From the NCBI GenBank assembly GCA_001695595.3, contig MBPM02000019.1, forward strand, positions 124,001-188,000: 64,000 bases of DNA, written 5' to 3'. Shown one piece after another: positions 46,901 to 53,880 of this stretch. The position numbers and the translations under genes were made by a program. Source of the stretch: Plasmopara viticola (Eukaryota > Oomycota > Peronosporomycetes > Peronosporales > Peronosporaceae). The notes below the pieces were generated by a model. It had not been told where the DNA came from. It ran no database searches and saw nothing but the letters and a program-made list of their open reading frames with translations. Positions within the stretch are counted from its first letter, which is position 1, and every line of letters starts with the position of its first letter.

Positions 46901-48600
46901 CAGGTGTCAACATTTGCAACCGCTATCGAAACTAGCGACGGAACACCGGACGCACAGCTTTGAGCATTCGTATCATAGTTCAACGTGGACGTTAAGTATA
47001 ATGGAGTCTCATGGTTGCCAAACACTTTGGTGTCAGCAATGCCGCTGCCATCTGCTGCGCAAGAGTTGCCTGACTGAGCAGCAGACACGGAAAATAATGT
47101 GCCTGCAGTGCCACACGTTGCATCTGAATAAGGTTGAACGGTTGCCGAGCCATCTGCCTTTCGTGTCGCGCGATAGCTCGCGGATGCATCGGTCTTGTGA
47201 CACTTGCCATCGGCTAAATAAGCCTTGATACTAGCCAAACTACTGGCGGCACAAGACTGCCCAGCAGTATATATCTCCACAATCACGTACGGATTCACGT
47301 CAAAGGCAGTCGCCATGTCGGTTTGATAAGAGGAAACGCTGCTACATTTGGTTCCCGTGTACGGAGCGGCACTGCCGGAGCAAGTGGAGGTCACCGTACA
47401 GGTGTCAACATTCGCAACCGCTATCGAAACTAGCGACGGAACACCGGACGCACAGCTTTGAGCATTCGTATCATAGTTCAACGTGGACGTTAAGTATAAT
47501 GGAGTCTCATGGTTGCCAAACACTTTGGTGTCAGCAATGCCGCTGCCATCTGCTGCGCAAGAGTTGCCTGACTGAGCAGCAGACACGGAAAATAATGTGC
47601 CTGCAGTGCCACACGTTGCATCTGAATAAGGTTGAACGGTTGCCGAGCCGTCTGCCTTTCGTGTCGCGCGATAGCTCGCGGATGCATCGGTCTTGTGACA
47701 CTTGCCATCGGCTAAATAAGCCTTGATACTAGCCAAACTACTGGCGGCACAAGACTGCCCAGCCGTATATATCTCCACAATCACGTACGGATTCACGTCA
47801 AAGGCAGCCGCCATGTCGGTTTGATAAGAGGAAACGCTGCTACATTTGGTTCCCGTGTACGGAGCGGCACTGCCGGAGCAAGTGGAGGTCACCGTACAGG
47901 TGTCAACATTTGCAACCGCTATCGAAACTAGCGACGGAACACCGGACGCACAGCTTTGAGCATTCGTATCATAGTTCAACGTGGACGTTAAGTATAGTGG
48001 AGTCTCATGGCTGCCAAACACTTTGGTGTCAACAATGCCGCTGCCATCTGCTGCACAGGAATTGGCTGACTCAGCAGCAGACACAGAAAACAACGTGCCT
48101 GCAGTGCCACACGTTGCATCTGAATAAGGTTGAACGGTTGCCGAACCGTCTGCCTTTCGTGTCGCGCGGTAGCTCGCTGACGTATCGGTCTTGTGACACT
48201 TGCCATCCGCCAGGTACACTTTAATCTCTGTAATGTCTGATACCGTTGCACAATTCGATGAGGCAGAGTACTTCTGGACTGCCACATACGGACTAGAGCC
48301 AAAGAGATTTGGAAGATCTGTTTGGATGAAAGTACCCGAAGATGTACCATCCGTAGAGGAGCAAACAGTAGCTGGAAATAGTGAGCTACTCGCTGGAGTT
48401 TCATTACACGTGGTATCTGGTGAACACGAGCCAGAGACCGGTACTGCCGTCACTAGTACGGGTGTTCCACTTGTACCAGTGCATTCACTATTTGTCGTGT
48501 ACACCACAGTCGCACTCAAATCGCCTGCACCTTGAGCCGTATCTAGAGCTGCTAGAAGAAAAGCAGCCACTCTGAGGCTACGAAGCCTGGAGGGCTTCAT
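34909..48600 (-). CDS. Giant secreted, probably GPI-anchored protein of 27 eight-cysteine repeats
   Basis: A single uninterrupted frame of 4563 codons. Residues 1-24 (MKPSRLRSLRVAAFLLAALD...) are a signal peptide. Then come 27 units of about 166 residues. Each unit has a first half (VDTC..TC, PYTGTKCSS, FGSNPYVIVEKY, AGQSCA) with five cysteines and a second half (YLADGKCHKTD, SYRATRKADGSA, NSCAADGSGI, DTKVYG) with three. The eight-cysteine pattern is kept even in the divergent first and last units, about 216 cysteines in all. A Pro/Thr/Glu stalk (PTPEPTPEPTAEPTAEPT) and a C-terminal hydrophobic tail (STLFATALSMLGWLAMNLL) follow, as for GPI attachment. I recognise no named domain. Long intronless repeat proteins, such as those of Phytophthora zoospore peripheral vesicles, are a loose analogy from memory. 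Likely surface or matrix structural role or adhesin; this is inference. Intron absence contrasts with its intron-rich neighbours. Confidence 0.93.
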   Translation of the reverse strand: MKPSRLRSLRVAAFLLAALDTAQGAGDLSATVVYTTNSECTGTSGTPVLVTAVPVSGSCSPDTTCNETPASSSLFPATVCSSTDGTSSGTFIQTDLPNLFGSSPYVAVQKYSASSNCATVSDITEIKVYLADGKCHKTDTSASYRATRKADGSATVQPYSDATCGTAGTLFSVSAAESANSCAADGSGIVDTKVFGSHETPLYLTSTLNYDTNAQSCASGVPSLVSIAVANVDTCTVTSTCSGSAAPYTGTKCSSVSSYQTDMAAAFDVNPYVIVEIYTAGQSCAASSLASIKAYLADGKCHKTDASASYRATRKADGSATVQPYSDATCGTAGTLFSVSAAQSGNSCAADGSGIADTKVFGNHETPLYLTSTLNYDTNAQSCASGVPSLVSIAVANVDTCTVTSTCSGSAAPYTGTKCSSVSSYQTDMATAFDVNPYVIVEIYTAGQSCAASSLASIKAYLADGKCHKTDASASYRATRKADGSATVQPYSDATCGTAGTLFSVSAAQSGNSCAADGSGIADTKVFGNHETPLYLTSTLNYDTNAQSCASGVPSLVSIAVANVDTCTVTSTCSGSAAPYTGTKCSSVSSYRTDMATAFDVNPYVIVEIYTAGQSCAASSLASIKAYLADGKCHKTDTSASYRATRKADGSATVQPYSDGTCGTAGTLFSVSAAQSGNSCAADGSGIADTKVFGNHETPLYLTSTLNYDTNAQSCASGVPSLVSIAVANVDTCTVTSTCSGSAAPYTGTKCSSVSSYQTDLATAFDVNPYVIVEKYTAGQSCAASSLASIKAYLADGKCHKTDTSASYRATRKLDGSATIQPYSDGTCGTAGTSFSVSAAQSANSCAADGSGIVDTKVFGNYATPLYFTSTLNYDTNAQSCVSGVPSLIMTTAAYVDTTCSSTSSCSGGSVPYTGTKCSSASNYRSDISTAFGSSPFVSIEQYINGQSCVQEALSSITSYLADGKCHKLDASTSYRAARKSDSSATVQTYSDLTCTTPGSTISVSASAGLSNSCDSDRRVYGGNTTPLYLTSTLNYDTAANTCSSGVPSLASISADNFDTCMPSSSCAGSAAPYTGTKCHSVSSYRTDMATAFSTNPYVIVEKYTAGHSCAADFLTSVKVYLADGKCHMTSGSSSYRATRKLDGSATIQPYSDGTCGTAGTLFSVSVAQSANSCAADGSGIVDTKVFGDNATPLYFTSTVNYDSNAQSCVSGVPSLMLTTAAYVDTTCSSTSSCSGSSAPYTGIKCSSVSTYRSDISTAFGSSPFVSVEQYSSGQSCVQEALSSITSYLADGKCHKLSGSTSYRAARKSDSSATVQTYSDLTCTTPGSTISVSASAGLSNSCDSDRRVYGGNTTPLYLTSTLNYDTAANTCSSGVPSLASISADTFDTCMPSSSCAGSAAPYTGTKCHSISSYPTDMATAFSTNPYVIVEQYTAGRSCAADFLASVKVYLADGKCHMTSGSSSYRATRKLDGSATIQPYSDGTCGTAGTLFSVSVAQSANSCAADGSGIVDTKVFGSDASPLYLTSTLNYETNSQNCVSGIPSLVSTAVANVDTTCISTTACSGSNPPYTGTKCSSVATYQSELSATFGSTPYVIIEQYNSGQSCASKELSSITTYLADGKCHKASGSTSYRAARKLDNSAIVQIYTDAVCTTMGTTVTILATSGSLHSCVSDTKAYGGGSTPLYLTSTMIYDTNANTCTSGVPSQVAMAVAAFDTCTASSVCTGNAAPYSGTKCGLVSSYPADMVSAFGSNAYISVEKYTAGQACVADQLSSITTYLADGKCHKTSSTTSYRATRKLDGSATIQPYLDGVCGTSGTLLSVAVAQLSNSCASDGNGIVDTKVYGFGMTPLYFTSTMNFDTNENSCKPPSIPSFVSSAIVGVDSCSATTTCTGQAAPYTGTTCSSSMTYKTDMDAAFGSYPYVIVEKYTAGLSCAADKLASITTYLADGKCHKSGSSTSYRATRKADGSTTIQPYTDGTCGTADTLMTVSVAQLANSCATGANGIADTKVYGSGMTPLYFTSTMNYDSKDNACKSPGVPSFVKSAVVAVDACSFSTACTGQTAPFTGTTCSSKLTFKTDMDAAFGVNPYVIVEKYDVGQACALDKLTDISTYLADGKCHKSGSTTSYRATRKADGSATIQPYSDATCGTAGTLMTVSVAQLANSCATGANGIADIKVYGSGSTPLYFTATMNYDTNEKSCTSGVPSLVTTSTVAVDVCSATSTCSGQAAPFTGKSCSSALTFKSDMDAAFGRYPYVIVEQYTTGQACAADKLLGITTYLADGKCYKTSSTTSYRAIQKSDGSATVQPYSDATCGAPGTLLIVSTAQKNTCVVGGIGNTDTKVYGGGATPSYVSSTVLYETNAKSCTSGLPSMVKSTVVNVDSCTATTTCTGQAVPYTGTTCSSTLTYKDDMDAAFGKNPYVIVEKYVVGQACVVEKLAAITTYLADGKCHKTDSGKSYRATVTKDGTASIQDYTDTLCSATGTLLTVSASQTANSCTTGSTGIADTKVYYGGSATPLYLSLTMKYDTDANSCKSGVPSSASAAVVAVDTCSATNVCTGQSAPYTGTSCSSMLTFKDDMDAAFGFNPYVYVENYTTGQACAADKLIGISVYLADGRCHKTDSAASYRATRKGDGSAVIRTHTDALCGTTGTLLTVTVEQLANSCAADVNGIADTKVHGAGMTPIYLKSSVNYESNVNSCKSGLPSLVTSSAVNVDVCSASTVCTGQSVPFIGTSCTSMLTYKADMDMAFGPNAYVTVEKYTAGQACAPEKLASISTYLADGKCHIIDLTSSYRATRKVDGSASVQEYLGTSCGTAGTLLTVSVAQLANSCAADANGIVDKKVYGSGVTPLYVTLTVNYDTNVLSCKSGPPSLIQAVVGNLDVCVPSTVCSNQVAPFTGKSCSSVLTYKDDIAAAFGPKPYVIVEKYNAGKSCAAGELASIMAYLSDGKCHKTDATTSYRSTRKADGSSTVQEYTDAVCGAAGTLLTVSAAQTTNSCAANANGILDKKVYGAGVSPLYFTSTVNYDTNTNSCTTGLPSLMKTAVDTIDVCVPSTTCTNQAAPYVGKSCSSSLSFKDDVSATFGSNPYVVVKKYNAGKSCAAAELAGITTYLADGKCHKTDSSTSYRATRKADGSSSVQEYTDAVCGAAGTLLTVTAAQTANSCASNANGIADKKVFGAGTTPLYLTSTVSYDSDAKACSSGTPSYVSTTVALNDICTASVACTGQTAPFKGTNCSTVSSFKTDIATAFGSSAYVTVKKYTSGTKCAAAELQSIATYLADGKCHQSGTSASYAATRSADGSAVVQSYTDATCGAVGTRLTISAAQTANSCTADQYGIADTKVYGSGITQTVYSSTLLFDSKANNCVSGIPTQVVTVKGDASACITSTTCSGQVAPYQGTTCGSTLMYKEDMAEVFGSYPFVIVKKYTAGQSCASDQLIGIKTYLADGKCHNTASTASYRATRAADGSANVQEYTGTECGTAGALLTVSVTQLANSCAAGNNGILDTKVYGGGMTPLYLTSVSNYDVSTNSCKSGLPSLVKSTVVAVDTCTATSACTGQAAPYSGTSCSSTLAYKDDLSAVFGTNPYVILEKYSSGQSCAADKLASVTTYLADGKCHKTDSTTSYRATRKADNSASIQAYTDAVCGTAGALVTVSTSDGSSHSCSSDTKAYGSGITPLFLTSTVKYETNANSCSSGVPSLVSTAVANVDTGCTTTSTCTGSAAPYTGTNCSSVASFQKDVATAFSSSPYIIVEKYNVGKLCDAAELASITTYLADGKCHVTGNTASYAATRSADGSGIIQLYTDAVCGVTGTSMTVTASQAANSCAADGNGFADMKVYGSGKTAVVYLSTFLFETKTNNCQSGVPTHVLTVKGDSNTCSASTSCSGLLAPFSGKRCSSTLSYRKDLEAAFGSNPYVIVEKYTAGLSCAADSLSTIKTYLADGKCHKTDTTTSYRATRKADASAAVQLYSDGLCGTTGSLLTITAGQTANSCVDGSSGIVDTKVYGAGTTPLYLTSVIKYETNANSCKAGLPSLVKSTVVAVDSCTATAVCTGLAAPYSGTSCSSTLAFKDDMAAAFGLNPYVIVEKYTAGQSCGADKLTDITTYLADGKCHKIDASSSYRATRKADQSATVQAYTDSSCGVAGSLLTVSAAQTANSCATGAQGIVDTKIYGGGVTPLYLTSTVTYDSKTNSCKSGLPSLVSSAVVAVDSCSASSTCTGQVAPYTGTSCSSTQTYKDDMIAAFGPIPFVIVEMYNSGQSCAAAELVSLTAYIADGKCHRTDTSKSYSATRKTDGSVIVQVYTDAACGVVGSQVSVSSSTANTCVSDMKVYGVGVTGMAWSTVAISDSKTCGLPTQMTLTSQFSCMEGGCFAFGDRSISYACENDYIMAAKKTFGKSVPFVVVEIYEDGGNCDVMEGVMAFVADTKCHLTIDGASSFTVTLSTDGSGTMLTYDDRECKDGTPFTTPLTKEQLSSHQCLGSAKYYAFNAPTPPIVAPITPPPIVPVPTPEPTPEPTAEPTAEPTPGPTTVSPPGTGSGNTDGKSVGSTLSATSTLFATALSMLGWLAMNLL
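44019..45950 (-). repeat. 984-nt two-unit duplication inside the giant gene
   Basis: Blocks starting near 44233 and 44472 recur at 45217 and 45456, 984 nt away, with very few differences. In protein, the pair of units with YLADGKCHK(L) and YLADGKCHMTSG is repeated as a pair (units 6-7 and 8-9). This is a higher-order duplication of a dimer, distinct from the monomer duplications further upstream. Confidence 0.85.
46224..48216 (-). repeat. Recently amplified 498-nt units in the giant gene
   Basis: The tyrosine codon of the YLADGKC motif recurs at 48216, 47718, 47220, 46722 and 46224, exactly 498 nt apart. By eye, 46741-46860 and 47239-47358 differ at two of 120 bases. These near-identical units encode the N-terminal part of the protein; units nearer the C-terminus are more divergent in sequence and length. 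Confidence 0.9.
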
Positions 48601-48687
48601 AGCGATCGCTGCTCAAAAGGTTCTGGTCAGTATGACAATGTCAGTCGCTTGACGCTACTTCGAAGTTACCAGAGGAGGGCAAGTTCG

Positions 48688-48695
48688 AGAATGAA
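48688..48695 (-). promoter_or_regulatory. Candidate initiator of the giant repeat gene
   Basis: On the minus strand TTCATTCT fits the oomycete initiator consensus YTCANTYY and lies 88-95 bases before the start codon. No ATG occurs between it and the gene start, which fits a 5' UTR. Confidence 0.35.
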
Positions 48696-49395
48696 ATGTA
48701 TTGAGACCATTTTTCTGCGAAGAAGTAGCATTTTCGACATGATCCCATGATCTTTTTCCTCTGATTCAACAACTCAAGCGGATGAATTTCAATTAAAACA
48801 GCTAACATCTTGTCCAGCGGCATTCTCATATGTAAAAAGCGCGCGTTGCCCAATCAGGGAAAGATGACTCTCCAAACGGACTTTGAGCGGTTGCGTCTTT
48901 TCGGAGGAAGGCTTTTCACACGGATCTTGCAACCGCTAGTCCTAAAGTTATTCTATTCTATTACCACACAAATTGACAGTGTCGTCGCACAAGTGTGATA
49001 GTACGTGTAGCAAGTCTCAAGATATGTTTGACAGTACGTTGATGTTGACGAGATGGCGGCATGGTGAAATCTTACGAGCGCCGTCTACAAACAACAACGA
49101 AACTAAAGATACAATTTGAGAAACTTGCAAAGCAAGGCGTAAGTCATCGCCGTTTCGTCACTGCCAAGTAATATTCGAAACAATTTCTTAAAATGGCTTT
49201 ACGATCTATGTGAGTAACGGAAAACAGAGAGCCGAACATAGCATTCTTTATTAATACCAAATTTCAAAGAGTAATATATAAAATTGAAAAGCGCGTATTT
49301 ATGCGGATAAGTGTGAGAATTGAGATGCTACTCTACTGAACTTTAGCTATTTTCCTAAGACTTGTGCTAACTAAACTCCCCCCATCCCGCAAGTG

Positions 49396-49403
49396 CTCAA
49401 TTT
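49396..49403 (+). promoter_or_regulatory. Candidate initiator of the PH-domain gene
   Basis: CTCAATTT fits YTCANTYY, the initiator consensus of oomycete promoters, 31 bases before the ATG at 49434. Position and match are good, but short matches arise by chance. Confidence 0.4.
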
Positions 49404-49433
49404 TATCCCAATACAGTTTGAGCGACGCGGACC

Positions 49434-50087
49434 ATGTCCAAGGAAGGCTTTCTGCTTGTACACGATGAGGGCCGCCGTAGCCATATCTACTACTGTGTGC
49501 TAGGTGAAGGCAAGATGCAGTTTTTTACAAGACGAGACCGTGGTGTGATGATTCGAGAGGTTATTCTCACGCGCTCACGACTTAAAGTGCGCGGCATTCC
49601 AGACGGAGACGGTCGCGGCTGTCCGTACAGCTTTTCCGTCAGGGTACAACGGTCTAGGATTCGAGATGGAAGAGTATTGGTGTATGGAGCGCCGATACTG
49701 CTGGTTATGAGTGCACCAACGTGGGGTGAGCGCAAGGCCTGGGGTAATGCCATACACGCTTGGCAGCGCAATTATTGGGGTGAACCACAGCACAAGTTAC
49801 TGGGACTGGCACCTGATGAACTCGAGGTTTTTTTTGAGACCCAGTTCAAAGCTTTACAAATGGTGTTGCAGACGGCAGTGCCCGAGTCCTGTACAATGGG
49901 CGGGGGCAGAGCAAAGAAACAGAGAGCCGCTGCGGCAGCGGCAGCAGTGCCCAAGGCGCTGTTTGGTAGAGCACAGGCGGTGAAGAAGGTGGGCAATAAT
50001 GTTAGCAAGAAGCTTAGAGAAAAGGCAATTTCTTTTTCTTTGCCGCCGATGGGATTGAGTGTGGCCACGTCGGTGCCAACTGCGTGA
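49434..50087 (+). CDS. PH-domain protein
   Basis: An intronless frame of 217 residues from an ATG in a normal context. Residues 1 to about 110 have the shape of a pleckstrin homology domain: an opening strand (SKEGFLLVHDEG), a second strand with an aromatic core (HIYYCVLGEGKMQFF), basic residues in the loop suited to phosphoinositide binding, a YSFSVRV strand and a closing helix containing the invariant tryptophan (ERKAWGNAIHAWQ). The C-terminal part has a short helix (DELEVFFETQFKALQ), an alanine run and basic patches (RAKKQR, KKLREK). It likely acts as a membrane-targeting adaptor; no catalytic domain is present. Divergent from the giant repeat gene and convergent with the 131-residue gene downstream. 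Confidence 0.85.
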   Translation: MSKEGFLLVHDEGRRSHIYYCVLGEGKMQFFTRRDRGVMIREVILTRSRLKVRGIPDGDGRGCPYSFSVRVQRSRIRDGRVLVYGAPILLVMSAPTWGERKAWGNAIHAWQRNYWGEPQHKLLGLAPDELEVFFETQFKALQMVLQTAVPESCTMGGGRAKKQRAAAAAAAVPKALFGRAQAVKKVGNNVSKKLREKAISFSLPPMGLSVATSVPTA

Positions 50088-50643
50088 CCGAGAAGATGCT
50101 AGGAACCGATTGGACTTTAATTTATATACGTGCTTTAGAAGTTAAGGTTGTATACATGTACATTAGCAAAGTGTTACGCGATGTTTGATTATATCTGGAT
50201 TTTCGTACCATATCACCGAGCAAAGACTCGTATTGCCAGCAGGCATGTGATTATACCGTCGGGACTTCCCAGGCAGCAGTTTGGACTTGTTTTATCAACA
50301 GGGAATGCAGAAGCGTAGCTTGCTTGGATAGGCGAAGCGCACCGTGGGTACAACAGAACTTATATTTTGCCGACACGAAGTATACAGATTTAGTTTAGCT
50401 CTAAATGATGAATGATGTGGTAGCTTTTGTTGCCTTCATCTACTTCGATCTTGCTTGGCGCTCTCAACGAATAAGTTCAATATTGGAAATGAAACAGCTT
50501 TTTTAATAATGTTGCGATTGAGACGCTTACCTCTCACAAATTGGTGGTTGTTACTTCACTTACATCCGATGTAGTACCCTTGCAACTATGTATAGCCAGC
50601 CACCTTCAAAGTTATGGTATGAAGTGATGGAAATCGCCCACGC
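50088..50643. other. Convergent 3' region, no gene recognised
   Basis: This interval lies between the stop codons of the PH-domain gene (+) and the small membrane-protein gene (-) and holds both 3' UTRs. I found no further coding sequence. Confidence 0.6.
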
Positions 50644-51184
50644 TCAGGCCTCTTTCTTGCATGATTTAGTAGACGCATCCCTCTGCTTATCGTGTTGAAG
50701 TGCCAATTGCATGGCATTGCTAATCAAGCGGCAATCCGTTGTGTACGGGATCGAGTAGTCGACGAACGAACCTGTCACCAGCATAGCAAATAGTCTTACA
50801 AATCACACCACTCAAGACAAACCGTCAATCTGCCATAGACGTTGCCACAAACCTAGGACACCCAAAACTGCAAAAGGTGTGTATGATTTTCGGTGAATGC
50901 TTATGGGGATGCCGACCAAGACGCCGGCAATGCAACACTGACGACCACGCCAGGAGTCAGATTTTGCGTTTCAATAGTGACAATAGCTGCAACAAAGTTA
51001 CCAGGATTTGACGATTGATCATACAAGACGTAAGCATCTGTTGCAGCTGGGCGGAATCCTCAGTACCCTTTGGTTGCACACTTTCGTCGTTGCGCTTCAG
51101 GAACATGGCGGCAGTAGAATGAGCGTCACACGATACATTTGTGTGCGTCACACCATTAATGATCTTTAATTGTTCATGCGACAT
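50644..51184 (-). CDS. Small one-helix membrane protein of unknown family, three exons
   Basis: Exons 51184-51002, 50937-50853 and 50771-50644 join through introns of 64 nt (GTAACT...CAG, phase 0) and 81 nt (GTTTGT...CAG, phase 1) to give 131 residues. The N-terminal 60 residues are polar and Gln-rich near the end (EDSAQLQQMLTS). The middle exon encodes a Gly-spaced hydrophobic segment (CCIAGVLVGIPISIH), then RKSYTPF and a second short hydrophobic run (AVLGVLGSFVDY). The C-terminus is polar and Lys-rich, with three further cysteines. The exon junctions fall inside a continuous, protein-like segment, which supports the gene model. No name can be given; a mitochondrial or ER small membrane protein would fit. 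It converges on the PH-domain gene. Confidence 0.75.
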
Positions 51185-52886
51185 TTACTTGTCTCAGAAA
51201 CCACAATATACGTTGCTCGAAAGTACAATATATTGTATACATTTTAGTGAGAAATTTATCAGAAGGTTTGATATATAAATTATAGGTACATACGACCCTT
51301 TTTAAGAAAACAAAAACATAAAGCTCACAAAAAAGCGTTTGCGTCAGAACATAGTTATAATCGATAGTAGACTAGGCAAAACAATGACCAAATGTTATAT
51401 GTATGCGAACACGAGTGTCTTGAGACTTCAAATGAAAAGCTAACTTCAAAGTACATCACCAATACGCATTACATACTCACCGGAAAATAAAATTAGAGGG
51501 AAAAGAATGCACATCATTGTCCAAATTTTGGGTAGTTTTCTTCAATATTACTACAAATTGTTTTGGTCAATTTATCTAAGAAAAAAAACTCTTTTTTGTC
51601 TGTACAACTAGTCCAAAAAGTGGTGACACAATAAATGCACCAGCGCGCATTTCACTATTGACGATCACAGCAATCTAGAGGATGATGTGTAAACTGCGAC
51701 TTCTTCTTTGTTGCCTTGGCTTAGTGTGCCTGTACATTTTTAGCACGTCCAGGTATTATTTGATCGGAAAAGCCTATATTATTCATATGTCTGTAATACA
51801 TGGGCGCGATGACATGTTGTGCAGATTCATACAATGTAGTGAGGTTCAAAGTCCGCTAAAAATCATATTTAAAAATTGAGTAGCCGTCGAAAAAGTGGAA
51901 TACTACTTAATTGTTAAATTTTTTGAAATACTACGTAACAAGAAAAATATGGCCAGATCTATGTACTTCACACCGTGACGGGGTTATACGGCACCTCGCA
52001 CAGAAAAGGTAGGCAGGGAAATATATTATCGTTTGGTGAACGACTGCTTACTACCTTAAGTCTTGGAGAACCGACGTGTGCAATTAGTGATTAATTTATT
52101 TAACAGCTACTTCAACAAATGCACTAGACAGGGACTAGATATAGCCAAATATACAGAAAAAACCCAGCTTTTACAACAAAAGCTCGGTTGCATCTAAGCG
52201 ACTCTCTGATCTTTTTTCATCCAATAAAAGCTTTCATACGGAAAACAGGTCTGATCAAACAAATGATCAAACAGACAACAAAGAGCGCTACCGGTTGAGC
52301 AGGTTATTTTAAGATGGCTAATTTAGCACAGAAGAAGGTTGCTATGGCATTCACAGCCGCCACTATACTTTCTGCGCATAAGTATGCGCGTACAATCAAG
52401 GTTGCTTCTGCAACGGCTTTGTCTCAAAGAGCTGCAATAGGTTAAAATTGCAATTAAGTTCGATTCTGCCACAAAGGCTGTGTCTGTGTCGTGGGCGAAG
52501 AGCCTTAAGCTTAGAACCCATTTATAAGTCGCGAAGCAAGAAAGTCTGACGACGGGGAATGCGTGCCTATCGAAATTTCCCGCCCGGTGGTTCCCCCACA
52601 CTTCCACCTTTAGGGAATATAAATCTCGAGCACTCACTAGGTATTTCGCCCTCTAATTTCACAGTGAAGGCTCAGGTTGATGACAACGTCGTAAAAAACC
52701 ATCGCATGGAGAAACATCTCTTAAGATGTGAATCGTAAATTCAGACAAACTGGCCATGCGTAAAGCTTCCTACAAAAGATCAGATAAACCCATAGATTTA
52801 AGGGACAAAGACCGACTTGAAACGCTCTTGCTGATGGGATGACTAAATTTACTACACTCGGTACAATTCTCCAGCGGTGTTAATCG
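51185..52886. other. AT-rich intergenic sequence, no gene recognised
   Basis: The first part is the upstream region of the small membrane-protein gene. The rest holds only short open frames. One at 51682-51879 (+, 65 codons) starts with a hydrophobic, signal-like MMCKLRLLLCCLGLVCLY but has no further support. Confidence 0.45.
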
Positions 52887-53880
52887 CCGAAATTCGTAGC
52901 GCAGGGGGTAGGAGCTATGCAAGTAACCTACCGCCGAGTACCAATGGAAGTCGCCAGGTCCGTTGAACATCTGAACAGCGGGTTCAGCGTAGGACCGTCC
53001 GGGTGGTATGACCTGGCCCTTGCACTCCACGGCGATGTACAGTACGCCTACCTCTTTGCGCACGAGAAAGCTCTCTGGAAGACACTCCTCGTGTGGTATC
53101 CTATGATGGCGCTTAGTAGAAAAAACATTGCTCCAGCACGACCTTGTGGTTGCTATGTGCTTGATTGCAAATCAGCATCTTATCCTGCAAAAATTACGGC
53201 GTCGCAAAAAGAATGTATATTAGGTTAGTAAATAGCTACGTTTAGGTACCTTCCCAAGCTGCCACCACGTTTCAGTAGAAAACTTCATTTGGATTTGAGT
53301 GGGCTATTCCTTGGGGTATATAGGTGCTGGCCCCTTCCAGGCGCGGTACGGAGTCGCTCTTACCAAGCCCCAGCGTGCTGCATTGACAGAACTTGTCGCT
53401 TCTGATTCCAGACCGCAACGACCTCTAAGCAGTCAAGATGGATCAGTTCCAAAGACATTTACTTGCTCTGTACAAAAGAATAAACACGCCACTTTACAAG
53501 ACGCTCCTAACAACTCCTTTTTCACTATGCACTAGCTCCAGAGAAAACCGCTATGGTCTCAGCCTCACACCATCTTTGTGAAGTGCGGATTATCATGCGC
53601 GATCGCGTATACGCGCTTTAGGCTGCTTCCGAGACCATTCCTAGCAGCCAGAACACAGCTTCTTTGCGATGACGCTGTACCCTCAATTGACAACTGCATT
53701 TCTTAGCAAGAGCTCTTTAATGTCTATGGGTTATTGCTTTTATTTGCAGTGGGCTCCAGGCTTGGCCAGCCGCCTAAAGCCTCATGGGGACGCGGCTTAT
53801 GTACTTTATGGCTGCTACGGTGGAACCCTAGATAGACCACCCAGTATGAACGTGTTCAGACGCAATACATCTCCAATATA
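52887..53880 (+). repeat. GC-rich island, possible SINE or transposon fragment
   Basis: Base composition rises sharply here against AT-rich flanks. Near its start, TAGCGCAGGGGGTAGGAGC (52897-52915) resembles the A-box/D-arm of a tRNA, while only a poor B-box lies downstream (GGGTTCAGCG near 52980). Open frames on both strands are about 100 codons without known motifs. At 53.67-53.88 kb, a fragment with HGDAAYVLYG recalls the 'GD.AY.L' segment of DDE transposases of the Harbinger type, but this is weak. It is probably composite repeat debris. Confidence 0.35.

Larger units (their letters stand above)
48601..49433. other. Divergent intergenic region with both promoters
   Basis: It separates the giant repeat gene (-) from the PH-domain gene (+). 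The short open frames inside it have no motif. It should hold both promoters; a candidate initiator is listed for each side. Confidence 0.6.

Noticed and set aside
46224..48216. CRISPR-like or satellite array
   Set aside because: The 498-nt periodicity is fully explained by in-frame protein repeats inside one open frame.
51682..51879. 65-codon frame with a signal-peptide-like start
   Set aside because: Hydrophobic starts are common in AT-rich random sequence and the rest shows no cysteine pattern or homology.
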